Source of the DNA: Neobacillus niacini
GTDB lineage: Bacteria; Bacillota; Bacilli; Bacillales; Cytobacillaceae
Direction: 5' to 3'
Assembly: GCF_030817595.1 (NCBI RefSeq)
Contig: NZ_JAUSZN010000001.1
Coordinates: forward strand, 4,905,501-4,969,500
DNA length: 64,000 nt
Positions 8,011 through 17,483 of this stretch are shown here, piece by piece; position 1 is the stretch's first letter, and each line of letters opens with the position of its first letter. The notes under the pieces are model-generated. The model saw nothing but the letters and a program-made list of their open reading frames with translations. It ran no database searches and was not told the DNA's origin. The translations under genes were made by a program, and so were the position numbers.

Positions 8011-9336
8011 ATGCCATTAGTTTATGTTGCATTAGCTGTTGCTCTTATTTTGGTTTTGATGATCCCCTTAAAAATAAATGGTTTTATTGCTTTAATCATT
8101 GCTGCTTTATTTGTGGGCTTTCTCCAAGGGATGCCAGGAGATGCATTACTGGAGTCCATTTATGGAGGAATCGGGGGACAACTTGATGAATTGATTTTGA
8201 TTTTAGGATTTGGAGCCATGATCGGAACGGTTATGGCTGATGCTGGAGCAGCTCAACGGATTGCGACCACCCTAATAGACAAAATGGGAATTAAAAGGGT
8301 TCAAATCGCGATGTTAATTGCTGCTTATATCCTTGGGATTACGATGTTTTTCGAGGTTGCCTTTGTCTTATTAATTCCATTAGTTTTCACGATTGCACGC
8401 CAAACAAAGTTAAATTTACTTTGGGTAGCCATACCGACATCGGTTGGGTTATCGACTACACATAGCTTCCTGCCTCCGCACCCAGGACCAGCAGCGGTTG
8501 TAGACGCATTCGGTGCAAGCATGGGTTTAACATTAGTGTATGGTTTGATTATTGCCATTCCTGTAGGTTCATTCATCGCTTTAACTTGGCCAAGACTGCC
8601 ATTTGTCAAAAAAATGAATCCTTCTATTCCTGCAGGGATTGGCAGTACGAAGATTTTTAAAGAGGAAGAAATGCCTAGCTTCTTTTCTAGTATCACGGTT
8701 GCACTTGTCCCAGTGGTGCTCATTGGAATATCTGCCGCCTGTGAAGTTTTTTTACCTGAAACGAATAGTTTTAGACATGTCATGGAATTCTTTGGATCCG
8801 CTACGATTGCCTTAATGCTTACGCTATTGCTCTCCTTCTATTTGCTTGGAACAAGGGTTGGCCGTTCCTTAAAGGATGTTATGTCATCGTGTTCTAGCAG
8901 TGTAAAGCCGATGGCGATGATCATCCTTGTAATCGGTGCTGGTGGGGCATTCAAACAAGTATTAGTAGACAGTGGGATTGCTGATTATATCAAGGAGTTG
9001 ACAAACGGATGGGATATTTCACCGATTATCCTTGCTTGGTTAATCGCGGCTATCCTGCGTATTGCTCTAGGATCTGCCACTGTTGCGGTTATGACAGCAG
9101 CTGGTGTGGTTCTGCCAATCGCTCAGGCTTCTGGTATTAGCTTGGAATTAATGACTCTGGCTGTAACTTGTGGAAGTATTGCTTTTTCCCACGTGACAGA
9201 CCCTGGCTTCTGGATGTTCAAAGAATATCTTAATCTATCAGTTGGCCAGGCCATTAAGGTTAGAACAACTTATACAACCGCACTCGGTATCCTTGGATTG
9301 TTCGGTGTATTAATCCTCAATAAGTTTATTGGATAA
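8011..9336 (+). CDS. GntP-family sugar acid:H+ symporter
   Basis: This polytopic protein of about 441 residues belongs to the gluconate:proton symporter (GntP) family, with about 12 hydrophobic segments and the family blocks FFEVAFVLLIPL, LPPHPGPAA and SHVTDPGFWMFKEY. A paralogue in the gnt operon (56377-57723) shares these. Context makes glucarate, galactarate or glycerate the likely substrate. An ATG at 8005 is also possible; 8011 aligns with the paralogue's MPLV start and has better spacing (7 nt) from AGGAAG. Confidence 0.85.
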   Translation: MPLVYVALAVALILVLMIPLKINGFIALIIAALFVGFLQGMPGDALLESIYGGIGGQLDELILILGFGAMIGTVMADAGAAQRIATTLIDKMGIKRVQIAMLIAAYILGITMFFEVAFVLLIPLVFTIARQTKLNLLWVAIPTSVGLSTTHSFLPPHPGPAAVVDAFGASMGLTLVYGLIIAIPVGSFIALTWPRLPFVKKMNPSIPAGIGSTKIFKEEEMPSFFSSITVALVPVVLIGISAACEVFLPETNSFRHVMEFFGSATIALMLTLLLSFYLLGTRVGRSLKDVMSSCSSSVKPMAMIILVIGAGGAFKQVLVDSGIADYIKELTNGWDISPIILAWLIAAILRIALGSATVAVMTAAGVVLPIAQASGISLELMTLAVTCGSIAFSHVTDPGFWMFKEYLNLSVGQAIKVRTTYTTALGILGLFGVLILNKFIG

Positions 9337-9367
9337 ATGAAAAAGAATTTGTAGGAGTGAAGATATT

Positions 9368-10255
9368 ATGAAGAAAATTGGATTTATTGGACTAGGAATT
9401 ATGGGTAAGCCTATGAGCAAAAACTTGCTCAAAGCAGGATATCAGTTGATTGTTAGTGATTTTAATAAAGAGGCAAGTAAAGAACTAGAGCAACTAGGAG
9501 CGGAAGTAGAATCAACACCAAAGGCCATCGCTGAAAAATCGGATATCGTGATCACCATGCTGCCAAACTCTCCCAACGTAAAGGAAGTTGCTTTAGGAGA
9601 AAACGGAATTATTGAAGGTGCCCATGAAGGATTAATTTATGTGGACATGAGCTCTATAGCACCAGCTGCTTCTCAAGAAGTATATCGAGCATTAATCGAA
9701 AAGGGCGTTGAAATGTTAGATGCTCCTGTCAGTGGCGGGGAGCCAAAAGCCATTGATGGCACGATTTCTGTCATGGTAGGCGGCAAAAAGGAAGTATTTG
9801 AAGAAGTGAAGGATGTATTAGCAGCCATGGCTGGATCGGTTGTACATGTGGGCGAAATTGGTGCAGGCAACGTTACAAAACTTGCAAACCAAATTATCGT
9901 GGCATTAAACATTGCAGCGGTATCGGAAGCATTTGTATTAGCGCAAAAAGCTGGTGTGAACCCGGAAGCTGTTTACCAAGCAATCCGCGGCGGTTTAGCA
10001 GGAAGCACGGTTTTAGATGCAAAAGCACCGATGATGTTAGACCGTAACTTCAACCCTGGTTTCCGTATAAACTTGCACATGAAAGATCTAACAAATGCAC
10101 TCGAAACCAGCCATGAGTTCGGTGCTCCATCTCCATTAACGGCAGCTGTTCTGGAAATGATGTATGCCTTGAAAGTAGACGGTTATGAATTTGAGGACCA
10201 CAGCAGTCTAGTAAAATACTATGAAAAATTAGCGAATACAGAGGTATCTCGTTAA
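9368..10255 (+). CDS. garR: 2-hydroxy-3-oxopropionate (tartronate semialdehyde) reductase
   Basis: This 295-residue beta-hydroxyacid dehydrogenase reduces tartronate semialdehyde to D-glycerate with NAD(P)H. The dinucleotide loop is GFIGLGIMGKPM (residues 5-16), the substrate-binding block is DAPVSGGEPKA (about 118-128), and the catalytic Lys lies in GAGNVTKLANQ (about 170). TAGGAG precedes the ATG. It supplies the substrate for GarK downstream. Confidence 0.9.
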   Translation: MKKIGFIGLGIMGKPMSKNLLKAGYQLIVSDFNKEASKELEQLGAEVESTPKAIAEKSDIVITMLPNSPNVKEVALGENGIIEGAHEGLIYVDMSSIAPAASQEVYRALIEKGVEMLDAPVSGGEPKAIDGTISVMVGGKKEVFEEVKDVLAAMAGSVVHVGEIGAGNVTKLANQIIVALNIAAVSEAFVLAQKAGVNPEAVYQAIRGGLAGSTVLDAKAPMMLDRNFNPGFRINLHMKDLTNALETSHEFGAPSPLTAAVLEMMYALKVDGYEFEDHSSLVKYYEKLANTEVSR

Positions 10256-10275
10256 TTATTTGAAAAAAACTTCAT

Positions 10276-10299
10276 AGAGAACGTGACCTTGCGTTCTCT
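10276..10299 (+). other. Small intercistronic hairpin between garR and gudD
   Basis: AGAGAACG/CGTTCTCT can form an 8-bp stem just upstream of gudD. No T-tract follows, so it is more likely an mRNA processing or stability element than a terminator. Confidence 0.35.
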
Positions 10300-10328
10300 C
10301 TATTATAAAATTGATTGGAGAAATTGCC

Positions 10329-11681
10329 ATGAATACAGTTGAGAAAGTGATTAACGCTACTCCAGTTGTGACAGAAATGGAAGTATATCCTGTTGCCGGC
10401 CGTGACAGTATGTTATTAAATCTTAGCGGCGCGCACGGTGCCTATTTTACTAGAAACATTGTGATCTTAAAGGACAGCAATGGTAATGTGGGTGTAGGCG
10501 AAGTACCCGGCGGCGAAGCAATCCGTAAAACGCTTGAAGACGCTAGAGCGATTGTAGTCGGTTCATCCATTGGTCATTATAACAATATCTTAAATAAGGT
10601 TCGAAAAGAATTTGTCGGCCGCGATTCAGCCGGCCGCGGGTTACAAACATTTGATTTACGGATTACCATTCATGCGGTTACTGCCCTTGAAGCAGCGCTA
10701 TTAGATTTATTAGGGAAGCACTTAAATGTTCCGGTTGCAGCTCTTCTTGGTGAAGGCAAGCAGAGGGATAAAGTAAAGACTCTTGGTTACCTATTCTATA
10801 TTGGCGACCGTAATCGGACAGATCTTCCGTATTATAGCAATCATGATTCTGAAGTGGAATGGTATCGCGTCCGACATGAAGAGGCGTTAACACCGGAAGC
10901 AATTGTACGTCTAGCTGAAGCTTCACAAGAACTTTACGGCTTTAAAGACTTTAAGCTAAAAGGCGGCGTTTTAGAGGGGAAACAAGAAATCAAAGCAATC
11001 AAGGCATTAAAAGAAAGGTTCCCAGATGCAAGAATTACTCTTGATCCAAACGGTGCTTGGTCATTAGCAGAAGCGGTTGAGCTTTGCAAAGATATGCACG
11101 GAATTCTAACCTATGCAGAGGATCCATGTGGTGCGGAAAATGGTTACTCGGGCCGTGAAGTCATGGCTGAGTTCAGAAGACAAACGGGTCTTCCAACGGC
11201 AACCAATATGATTGCTACGGACTGGCGTCAAATGGGTCATACGATTTCGCTGCAATCTGTGGATATCCCTCTTGCCGACCCACACTTTTGGACGATGCAA
11301 GGTTCTGTCCGTGTAGCGCAAATGTGTAATGAATGGGGACTAACATGGGGATCTCACTCGAATAACCACTTTGATATCTCACTTTCCATGTTTACCCATG
11401 TTGCTGCGGCTGCTCCGGGTGAAATTACGGCGATTGATACACACTGGATTTGGCAGGAAGGCATTGAACGTTTAACGAAGGATCCATTCCAAATCGTTGA
11501 TGGACACTTGGCGATTCCAGATAAGCCAGGTTTAGGTGTAGAAGTAGATATGGAGCAAATCCTAAAGGCACATGAAGTATATAAAAATATGGGACTTAAC
11601 TCTCGTGACGACTCAGTCGGTATGCAGTTCTACATCCCTGGCTGGAAATTTGATAACAAGAAACCATGTCTTGTTCGCTAA
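10329..11681 (+). CDS. gudD: Glucarate dehydratase
   Basis: This 450-residue enolase-superfamily enzyme dehydrates D-glucarate to 5-keto-4-deoxyglucarate. The second catalytic Lys lies in the KLKGG motif (about residue 209), the metal ligands follow at ITLDPNGAW and YAEDPCG, and the general-base His is in [10 protein letters not shown] (about residue 340). B. subtilis GudD is about the same length. I start at the ATG 10329, six codons inside the longest frame, because TTGGAG lies about 8 nt upstream. Confidence 0.93.
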   Translation: MNTVEKVINATPVVTEMEVYPVAGRDSMLLNLSGAHGAYFTRNIVILKDSNGNVGVGEVPGGEAIRKTLEDARAIVVGSSIGHYNNILNKVRKEFVGRDSAGRGLQTFDLRITIHAVTALEAALLDLLGKHLNVPVAALLGEGKQRDKVKTLGYLFYIGDRNRTDLPYYSNHDSEVEWYRVRHEEALTPEAIVRLAEASQELYGFKDFKLKGGVLEGKQEIKAIKALKERFPDARITLDPNGAWSLAEAVELCKDMHGILTYAEDPCGAENGYSGREVMAEFRRQTGLPTATNMIATDWRQMGHTISLQSVDIPLADPHFWTMQGSVRVAQMCNEWGLTWGSHSNNHFDISLSMFTHVAAAAPGEITAIDTHWIWQEGIERLTKDPFQIVDGHLAIPDKPGLGVEVDMEQILKAHEVYKNMGLNSRDDSVGMQFYIPGWKFDNKKPCLVR

Positions 11682-11689
11682 AAATTTGG

Positions 11690-11718
11690 GGTGGCTATGA
11701 GGGCCACCTTCTTTTTTT
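11690..11718 (+). terminator. Terminator/attenuator between gudD and garK
   Basis: GGTGGC/GCCACC with a 7-nt loop followed by TTCTTTTTTT. It lies inside the apparent operon, so garK may be expressed at lower level or from its own promoter. Confidence 0.65.
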
Positions 11719-11757
11719 AAAACTATTAAACTTATTAAATGTAAAGGACAGATTATG

Positions 11758-12885
11758 ATGAAGTTTGTACTAGCACCCGATTCATTTAAGGAAAGTATGA
11801 CGGCGAAGAAGGCTGCCCTTGCAATGGAAAAAGGTGTAAAAGCCGTTTTTCCTGATGCGGAATGTGTCATTGTCCCCATGGCGGACGGCGGGGAAGGCAC
11901 CGTTGAATCTCTCGTCAGCATGGCAAATGGCGAGATGATTAAGACCAAGGTGCTCGGACCACTAGGAGAAAGTGTCATAGCAGAATACGGTCTCTTGGGA
12001 GAGGGGCAGACTGCAGTGATTGAGATGGCAAGTGCAAGTGGATTAGAATTAGTTAAGCCTGAAGGCCGCAATCCCTTATTGACCACTTCTTATGGAACCG
12101 GTCAATTAATTAAACATGCTTTAGACAAAGGTGTGAGCCGGTTTTTAATCGGAATTGGCGGCAGTGCTACCAATGATGGCGGGGCAGGAATGCTCCAAGC
12201 ACTTGGTGTTTCTTTTAAAGATGCAAATGGTAAAGAGCTCTCGTTTGGCGGCGGCGCATTAAGTGGTTTGCATACGATCGATGTAAGCGGGCTTGATGAA
12301 AGAATTAAACAAGTAAAATTTGATGTAGCATGTGATGTTACCAATCCACTAATCGGTGAAAATGGAGCGTCAGCTATTTTTGGCCCGCAAAAAGGAGCCA
12401 CAGCTGAAATGGTACACGTTCTGGACCAAAACTTATCTCATTTTGCTGATGTTATGAAAGAGCAATTAGGTCAGGATATTGCCCATATGGATGGTGCTGG
12501 TGCTGCGGGCGGCCTTGGTGCGGGATTAATGGCCTTCTTAAATGCCGAGCTAAAGAAAGGAATTGACCTTGTCATTGAGTATACGGGGCTGGAGGAACAA
12601 GTCAGAGGAGCAGACTATGTTTTTACGGGAGAAGGCAGTATTGATGCCCAGACATTGTTTGGCAAAACTCCTTACGGGGTGGCGAGTGTAGCTAAAAAAT
12701 ACTCTGTCCCTGTTATTGCTTTTGCCGGCAGAATTGGCAATGGAGTGGAATCGCTATACGATAATGGATTTAATGCCATTATCGGAATCTTAAAAGGTGT
12801 GACAACATTTGAGGAAGCACTTGATTCCGGAGAAGCGAATTTAACATTTGCGGCCGAAAATATTTGCCGAGTATTGAAAATATAG
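11758..12885 (+). CDS. garK: Glycerate 2-kinase (GarK/GlxK family)
   Basis: This 375-residue protein opens with the glycerate kinase type-1 signature APDSFKESMTA and has the MADGGEGTVE loop (about residues 41-50) and IGGSATNDGGAG (about 136-147). The enzyme phosphorylates D-glycerate, giving 2-phosphoglycerate for glycolysis. It completes glucarate breakdown together with GarR. Two adjacent ATGs (11755 and 11758) are possible; I prefer the second by spacing from AAAGGA and by family alignment. A strong terminator follows, ending the operon. Confidence 0.9.
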   Translation: MKFVLAPDSFKESMTAKKAALAMEKGVKAVFPDAECVIVPMADGGEGTVESLVSMANGEMIKTKVLGPLGESVIAEYGLLGEGQTAVIEMASASGLELVKPEGRNPLLTTSYGTGQLIKHALDKGVSRFLIGIGGSATNDGGAGMLQALGVSFKDANGKELSFGGGALSGLHTIDVSGLDERIKQVKFDVACDVTNPLIGENGASAIFGPQKGATAEMVHVLDQNLSHFADVMKEQLGQDIAHMDGAGAAGGLGAGLMAFLNAELKKGIDLVIEYTGLEEQVRGADYVFTGEGSIDAQTLFGKTPYGVASVAKKYSVPVIAFAGRIGNGVESLYDNGFNAIIGILKGVTTFEEALDSGEANLTFAAENICRVLKI

Positions 12886-12892
12886 GAATAGT

Positions 12893-12924
12893 AAAACGCT
12901 GCTGACATTTCGCAGCGTTTTTTT
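12893..12924 (+). terminator. Rho-independent terminator after garK
   Basis: AAAACGCTGC/GCAGCGTTTT, a 10-bp stem with a 9-nt loop and a run of seven T. Confidence 0.85.
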
Positions 12925-12992
12925 CGCTGGTGAAGTAGGACAGAAATGTAATATAATGGGCTTACAAAAATGTGAAAACAAGGAGCCTTAAA

Positions 12993-13700
12993 ATGGACGA
13001 AACTCCTAAAAAAATCATGGTTGAGTCAGTAAATCGTACTACTTTATCCAAGCAGGTGGTCGAAAGTATTATTCAACTATTGAATAGTGGTCAGATGAAA
13101 CCTGGAGATAAACTTCCTACGGAAATGGAATTAATGGAAATACTTAACGTCAGCCGTCCTGTGTTACGTGAAGCACTCAGCTCTCTTGAATCGTTGGGGG
13201 TTATTAACCGAAAAACACGAGAAGGTACTTTTTTTAATAATAAAATTAGCAGCCATCCCTTTTCCATTATGTTATCCCTTGCACATGATAATCTGCAAGC
13301 AATGGTTGAAGCTAGAATGGCATTGGAATTAGGTTTAATTACCATTGCAGCGGAGAAAATTAGCGACGAAGATCTCAAAAGATTAAAACAAACCATTGAA
13401 ATCATTGAAAACAGTAAAGATCAAAACTATGGCGAAGCCGATATTGAATTTCATCGGATCATCGCCTTAAGTGCCGATAACCAGATTGTAGAGGGAATGG
13501 TAGATTCATTAATTGTCACTCTTGTCAAAATCAACAGTGAAATAAAAGTTCGAGAACCAGAACGAACCATCGAGCATCATATGGCGATTTATAAAGCATT
13601 GGAAAAAAGGGATCCGTTTGAGGCGTTTCATCAAATGTACTTACACCTTGATTACGTCCGACACAAAGTTTTAAAAAATCTTCACGGTAACAAAGATTAA
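12993..13700 (+). CDS. GntR/FadR-family transcriptional regulator
   Basis: This 235-residue regulator has an N-terminal winged helix (KLPTEMELMEILNVSRPVLR, about residues 36-55) and a C-terminal FCD ligand domain (EADIEFHRIIALSADN with a likely metal-binding Asp/His set). FadR-subgroup members usually sense carboxylic or sugar acids. It lies just after the glucarate operon but beyond a terminator, so it may have its own promoter and act as a second regulator of that locus. AAGGAG sits about 7 nt before the ATG at 12993. Confidence 0.85.
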   Translation: MDETPKKIMVESVNRTTLSKQVVESIIQLLNSGQMKPGDKLPTEMELMEILNVSRPVLREALSSLESLGVINRKTREGTFFNNKISSHPFSIMLSLAHDNLQAMVEARMALELGLITIAAEKISDEDLKRLKQTIEIIENSKDQNYGEADIEFHRIIALSADNQIVEGMVDSLIVTLVKINSEIKVREPERTIEHHMAIYKALEKRDPFEAFHQMYLHLDYVRHKVLKNLHGNKD

Positions 13701-13714
13701 TTTCATGAATATTG

Positions 13715-13735
13715 CTATCGGGATATCCCTGATAG
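13715..13735. repeat. Near-perfect palindrome after the FadR-type regulator
   Basis: CTATCGGGATATCCCTGATAG has a perfect 10-bp core GGGATATCCC with CTATC/GATAG flanks offset by one base. It could be an operator or an untailed terminator; no T-tract follows. Confidence 0.4.
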
Positions 13736-13743
13736 AAAGTTAG

Positions 13744-13834
13744 GCAGATAAATGGTAGTTTTTTGCAGGTAGGCAGGTTAATCAGGCAGGTAAACAAATG
13801 AATTATGCAGGTAGACGGGGATTTTGGCAGGTAG
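13744..13834 (+). repeat. GCAGRTA phased repeat, locus a
   Basis: GCAG[AG]T units begin at 13744, 13765, 13773, 13786, 13807 and 13827, mostly 20-21 bp apart. Related arrays lie at 48868-48958, 49098-49188 and 53812-53901, all in gene-free DNA. Confidence 0.7.
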
Positions 13835-13938
13835 GGTTTTATTGCACATAAGCGGTTTTTTCTAAAAAGGTCATTTAATCGTAATATTGGCTGGGATAAG
13901 AACAAGCAAATTTGCTCAAACAAAGGTGGAATTAACAG

Positions 13939-13963
13939 GGTTAGTCTTGCGACTAGCCTTTTT
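13939..13963 (+). terminator. Rho-independent terminator
   Basis: GGTTAGTC/GACTAGCC with a 4-nt TTGC loop and TTTTT. It lies between the FadR-type regulator and the two-component genes. Confidence 0.7.
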
Positions 13964-14076
13964 GTTTGTGCATGTAGAGGCTTGGAACGTAAACAGGGTT
14001 TTATAAGATTGATCGGGAATGCAAACACCACTTTAAAATTGTTTTTTTCTTGGCTTTCTTTAATGCTAAGAAAATC

Positions 14077-14108
14077 TTAAGATTTACATAAAGTGTTTGT
14101 TAAGATTT
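14077..14108 (+). promoter_or_regulatory. Direct repeat upstream of the response-regulator gene
   Basis: TTAAGATTT occurs at 14077-14085 and 14100-14108, 23 bp start to start, within 105 bp of the response-regulator start. OmpR-type regulators usually bind direct repeats, so this is a candidate autoregulatory site. Confidence 0.45.
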
Positions 14109-14180
14109 CATGGGTATCATGATCCTAGAAGCGAAAAAAAGGGCGATATGATATCAAATACATAGATAGGGGCGGGTTTC

Positions 14181-14867
14181 ATGAACATATTGGTATGTGA
14201 TGATGATAAGGCAATTGTGGATGCGATAGGAATTTACTTGGAAAATGAAGGCTATCAAATATTCAAGGCTTTTGACGGGATAGAAGCTATCGAAATCATC
14301 GACACTCAGGAGATCCATCTCATTATCATGGATATTATGATGCCTAGGATGGATGGAATAAGAGCTACGATGAAGATTAGAGAAGACAACAAAATTCCAC
14401 TGATCATGCTTTCTGCCAAATCTGAGGATTACGACAAAATTTTGGGATTGAATATAGGAGCGGATGACTATATCACTAAACCTTTTAATCCATTAGAGCT
14501 CATCGCAAGAGTTAAATCACAGCTGAGAAGATATACATCTTTTGGAGGACTTGAAACCAAGAGTAATGTCTATCGAACCGGCGGACTCATTGTCGATGAT
14601 GAAAGTAAGAACATCACCGTCGACGGGGAGAGCGTCCACCTGACACCGGTACAATATAGGATTGTAAAGCTGCTGACTGCAAATGCCGGAAGGGTTTTCT
14701 CTATTGAGGAAATCTATGAGAAGGTATGGAATGAAACCGCCTTTAGCCCGGAAAATACGGTCACCGTTCATATTAGAAAAATTAGAGAGAAAATAGAGAT
14801 CAATCCGAAAGAGCCAAAATATTTGAAGGTGGTGTGGGGAGTTGGATATAAAGTTGAAAAAATATAG
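14181..14867 (+). CDS. OmpR/PhoB-family response regulator (VanR-like)
   Basis: This 228-residue protein has a receiver domain with the acidic pair CDDD (residues 6-9), phospho-acceptor Asp in IIMDIMMPRMDG (about residue 52) and Lys in ITKPF (about 101), then a C-terminal winged helix (VHLTPVQYRIVKLLTANAG ... TVTVHIRKIREKIE). It is translated with the histidine kinase, whose frame overlaps its 3' end by about 14 nt. The stimulus is unknown; the domain style resembles VanR-type systems but no van genes are present. Confidence 0.9.
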   Translation: MNILVCDDDKAIVDAIGIYLENEGYQIFKAFDGIEAIEIIDTQEIHLIIMDIMMPRMDGIRATMKIREDNKIPLIMLSAKSEDYDKILGLNIGADDYITKPFNPLELIARVKSQLRRYTSFGGLETKSNVYRTGGLIVDDESKNITVDGESVHLTPVQYRIVKLLTANAGRVFSIEEIYEKVWNETAFSPENTVTVHIRKIREKIEINPKEPKYLKVVWGVGYKVEKI

Positions 14868-16929
14868 CCATTTACTGACGACAAAAATAGTTGTTTTTAT
14901 CGTGATGATTCTCTGTTTTACAGGTATCATCAAAGCATTTGTAGATGTTGAAATCGTGAATGATGGAGATTTTGGGATCGTTTTTGAAGAGGACTATTTT
15001 CACAGCAGTGAATACGTGCGGGAAAGTGACGCGATTATCGGTCAGCTAACCAGGCTGCTAACGGAATATAAGAGTGAGGAACATATCGTAAACGGCGGGT
15101 CAATTAGTGAGGATGAAGTAAGAAGTGAAGAAGAAACCTTGTATTCGGATTTCCAAGTAAACTCCAAAAATTTCAATCCTAATTTAAGTGAAAAGGAAAA
15201 CTATGATAAGTTTAAAACAGAGTATGCAGATAAGATCTCTCTTGCAAGGGATAGGCTGATCAAGAACGATTTAAGAGAATTCCATTCGATTGTGCAGAAT
15301 TTAGAAGAGATTGAAGACCCTTTGTATTATGGCAGTGACGGTGTAAATGTCTATACGAACCGTACCCAGATTGAAAAAGAACAGTATAAAACCTATCCTT
15401 CTTATCTCGTGTTTGATGGTTATAAAAGAGAGATTTATCCAAAGGAAATAGAAGAGAATGAGCACTTCTATCAAATTAACGAAAGAATAGAAGAATTGGA
15501 TCCAGAAAGCCAAGTTGTCTATGTTGCTTTTACGAAGGAATTTTTAACTTCTAAAATGAATGAATGGAAAAATCAAAAAGAAGTTATCAAAACAAGTTTT
15601 TATCAATTTTTAGCATTTTTATCAGGATTCATCCTTACCTTTTTATATTTAGTCCTCGTGATTGGGAGAAAGTCTTTTACAGACAAAGAAGTAAAACTTA
15701 ATCCAATCGATAAATTATATATTGATGTAAAGCTGGTACTACTCATGTGCCTAATGGCTCTTTGGGCTGGCTTAGTGGACAGCGTTAATATCGAAAATAT
15801 GGATGCATTGGTCTTTCCGATTACAATTCCGATTGCAGCAGCAGGGTTCGCGCTTGTTCTATCAGTGGTAAGGCATATCAAGAATAAAACGTTCTTTACA
15901 CATACCTTAATCTATAGGCTGATCCATCTGATAGTTACATTTGTAAGAAATGTCTATGATAGCGGAAGTGTTGGGGTAAAGACGGTATTACTAGTCATCG
16001 GATATCCACTATTGGTCGCGGCAACGTTTTTCATATTTCCGGTAACCCTGGGAATTGCAGCCTGGTTTGCCTATAAGCGTGTCAAGTCGTTCACGGCGAT
16101 TCAAGAAGGGGTAGCACGAATAAAGGATGGAGATATCCAGCACAGCATCGATGTTGGTGGAAAGGGAGAGTTTGCGAAACTTGCCTCCAATATAAACAGC
16201 ATCACGGATGGTTTGAAAAAGGCAGTTAACAGTGAACTAAAAAGTGAGCGCTTAAAAACCGAACTCATCACCAATGTGTCTCATGACATTCGAACACCTT
16301 TGACTTCTATTATTACCTATGTAGATCTATTGAAAAAAGAAAAAGACCCTTCGAAGGTTGAACAATATATTGAGGTACTTGATCAAAAATCAAAACGGCT
16401 AAAAGTGCTGACAGATGATTTATTTGACGCAGCAAAAGCCTCCAGCGGTAATATACCCGTTCAGTTTGAGCGAATTGATATTATCTCTTTAATCACCCAG
16501 GGGCTTGGGGAAGTGAATGATAAAATAGAACATTTAGATTTAGCATTTAAGTTCAGTCATCCTAAGGATAAGGTGTATGTACAAGCTGATGGAAAATTAC
16601 TATGGAGGTCCATCGAGAACGTATTATCCAATATATTTAAATATACGCTTAAGGGGTCAAGGGTCTACATCGATATTGAAGTTTTGGAAAACGAAATTCT
16701 TCTTACCTTCAAGAACATTTCAGCCTATGAGTTAAATATTTCAGCAGACGAATTAATGGAGCGTTTTAAAAGAGGAGATGAATCCAGATCGAGTAATGGA
16801 AGTGGATTAGGGCTATCGATTGCGAAAAGTCTAATTGAGATCCAAAAGGGTGAATTTTCCATTCAAGTAGATGGGGATTTGTTTAAGTCGATGATCTATT
16901 TACCAAAATATAAAAATAGCCTAGAGTGA
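14854..16929 (+). CDS. Membrane histidine kinase with large extracytoplasmic sensor
   Basis: This kinase of about 691 residues has a first membrane segment at residues 10-30, an extracytoplasmic region of about 210 residues rich in Glu/Asp, then several more membrane segments, HAMP, the HisKA H-box NVSHDIRTPLTS and an HATPase domain (N-box ENVLSNIFKY, G-box GSGLGLSIAKS). The five or so extra membrane helices between sensor and HAMP are unusual for a simple two-segment kinase. No ATG fits: TTG at 14854 has GGGGAG 12 nt upstream, while TTG at 14842 touches that site. It overlaps and partners the response regulator. Confidence 0.85.
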   Translation: MKKYSHLLTTKIVVFIVMILCFTGIIKAFVDVEIVNDGDFGIVFEEDYFHSSEYVRESDAIIGQLTRLLTEYKSEEHIVNGGSISEDEVRSEEETLYSDFQVNSKNFNPNLSEKENYDKFKTEYADKISLARDRLIKNDLREFHSIVQNLEEIEDPLYYGSDGVNVYTNRTQIEKEQYKTYPSYLVFDGYKREIYPKEIEENEHFYQINERIEELDPESQVVYVAFTKEFLTSKMNEWKNQKEVIKTSFYQFLAFLSGFILTFLYLVLVIGRKSFTDKEVKLNPIDKLYIDVKLVLLMCLMALWAGLVDSVNIENMDALVFPITIPIAAAGFALVLSVVRHIKNKTFFTHTLIYRLIHLIVTFVRNVYDSGSVGVKTVLLVIGYPLLVAATFFIFPVTLGIAAWFAYKRVKSFTAIQEGVARIKDGDIQHSIDVGGKGEFAKLASNINSITDGLKKAVNSELKSERLKTELITNVSHDIRTPLTSIITYVDLLKKEKDPSKVEQYIEVLDQKSKRLKVLTDDLFDAAKASSGNIPVQFERIDIISLITQGLGEVNDKIEHLDLAFKFSHPKDKVYVQADGKLLWRSIENVLSNIFKYTLKGSRVYIDIEVLENEILLTFKNISAYELNISADELMERFKRGDESRSSNGSGLGLSIAKSLIEIQKGEFSIQVDGDLFKSMIYLPKYKNSLE

Positions 16930-16961
16930 ATCATCCGCCGTTTTTAAAAAGGAAACAGGAT

Positions 16962-16999
16962 AGGAATAGGGCATCGTCTAGATGTCCTATTCTTTTTTC
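16962..16999 (+). terminator. Rho-independent terminator after the kinase gene
   Basis: AGGAATAGGGCAT pairs with ATGTCCTATTCT (G-T pairs allowed) and is followed by TTTTTT. Confidence 0.75.
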
Positions 17000-17103
17000 G
17001 TTATCCACCTATCCATAAACTAGAAGGAAATGATAGAAGTACCTATTTTTTAGAATTTGGGTTTGCTAGAGTCACTATTAGGATTAGAAACCTACTTTTA
17101 GTA

Positions 17104-17152
17104 CAGTGGATTAGCGTATTATCCAGGTCCAATATTAAGGTTGTTGATTCAT
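17104..17152 (-). pseudogene. Frameshifted start of a HAD-hydrolase gene (copy of 1-97)
   Basis: The minus strand from 17152 repeats the first codons of the HAD gene at 97-49, but one T is missing (AAGGTTG instead of AAGGTTTG), so the frame stops after MNQQP. No further HAD sequence follows. It is a dead duplicate. Confidence 0.75.
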
Positions 17153-17335
17153 AACCAATTACCCCTTAAATAGTGGTGTAAACTAATTATATGGGGAATC
17201 ATTATGTCGATGACAAAAATAGCATTTTCCACCTCAAATTCGTTCATATGTATGAACGAAACGGTAATACAACATTTTTTGGATTAATTAAATTCGGGTA
17301 TTATATCCTAGTAGTCATTACAATTATGTTTGAGG
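17104..17335. repeat. Left part of the duplicated 0.7-kb segment
   Basis: The sequence is clearly similar to 51-290, including the HAD start, the TTAAATAGTGGTGTAAACTA stretch and GTATGAACGAAACGGTA. Similarity ends near 17335 and resumes at about 20363, so about 3 kb is inserted in this copy. Confidence 0.75.
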
Positions 17336-17483
17336 GAGGGAAGCTATGGGAGGATTCATGTTTTGTGAGTTCATTTCGGTTGACGAAAGGTTTTAGCGTA
17401 TGCTAATTTCAATATACATTTAATCATCCATTTCTTAACAAAAACAAATATATGGAAAAAGATGAACAGGAAGGACAGAAATA

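Noticed and set aside
17191..17406. 71-codon plus-strand frame in the duplicated segment
   Set aside because: The matching region of the first copy (about 150-290) does not keep this frame, so it is chance.
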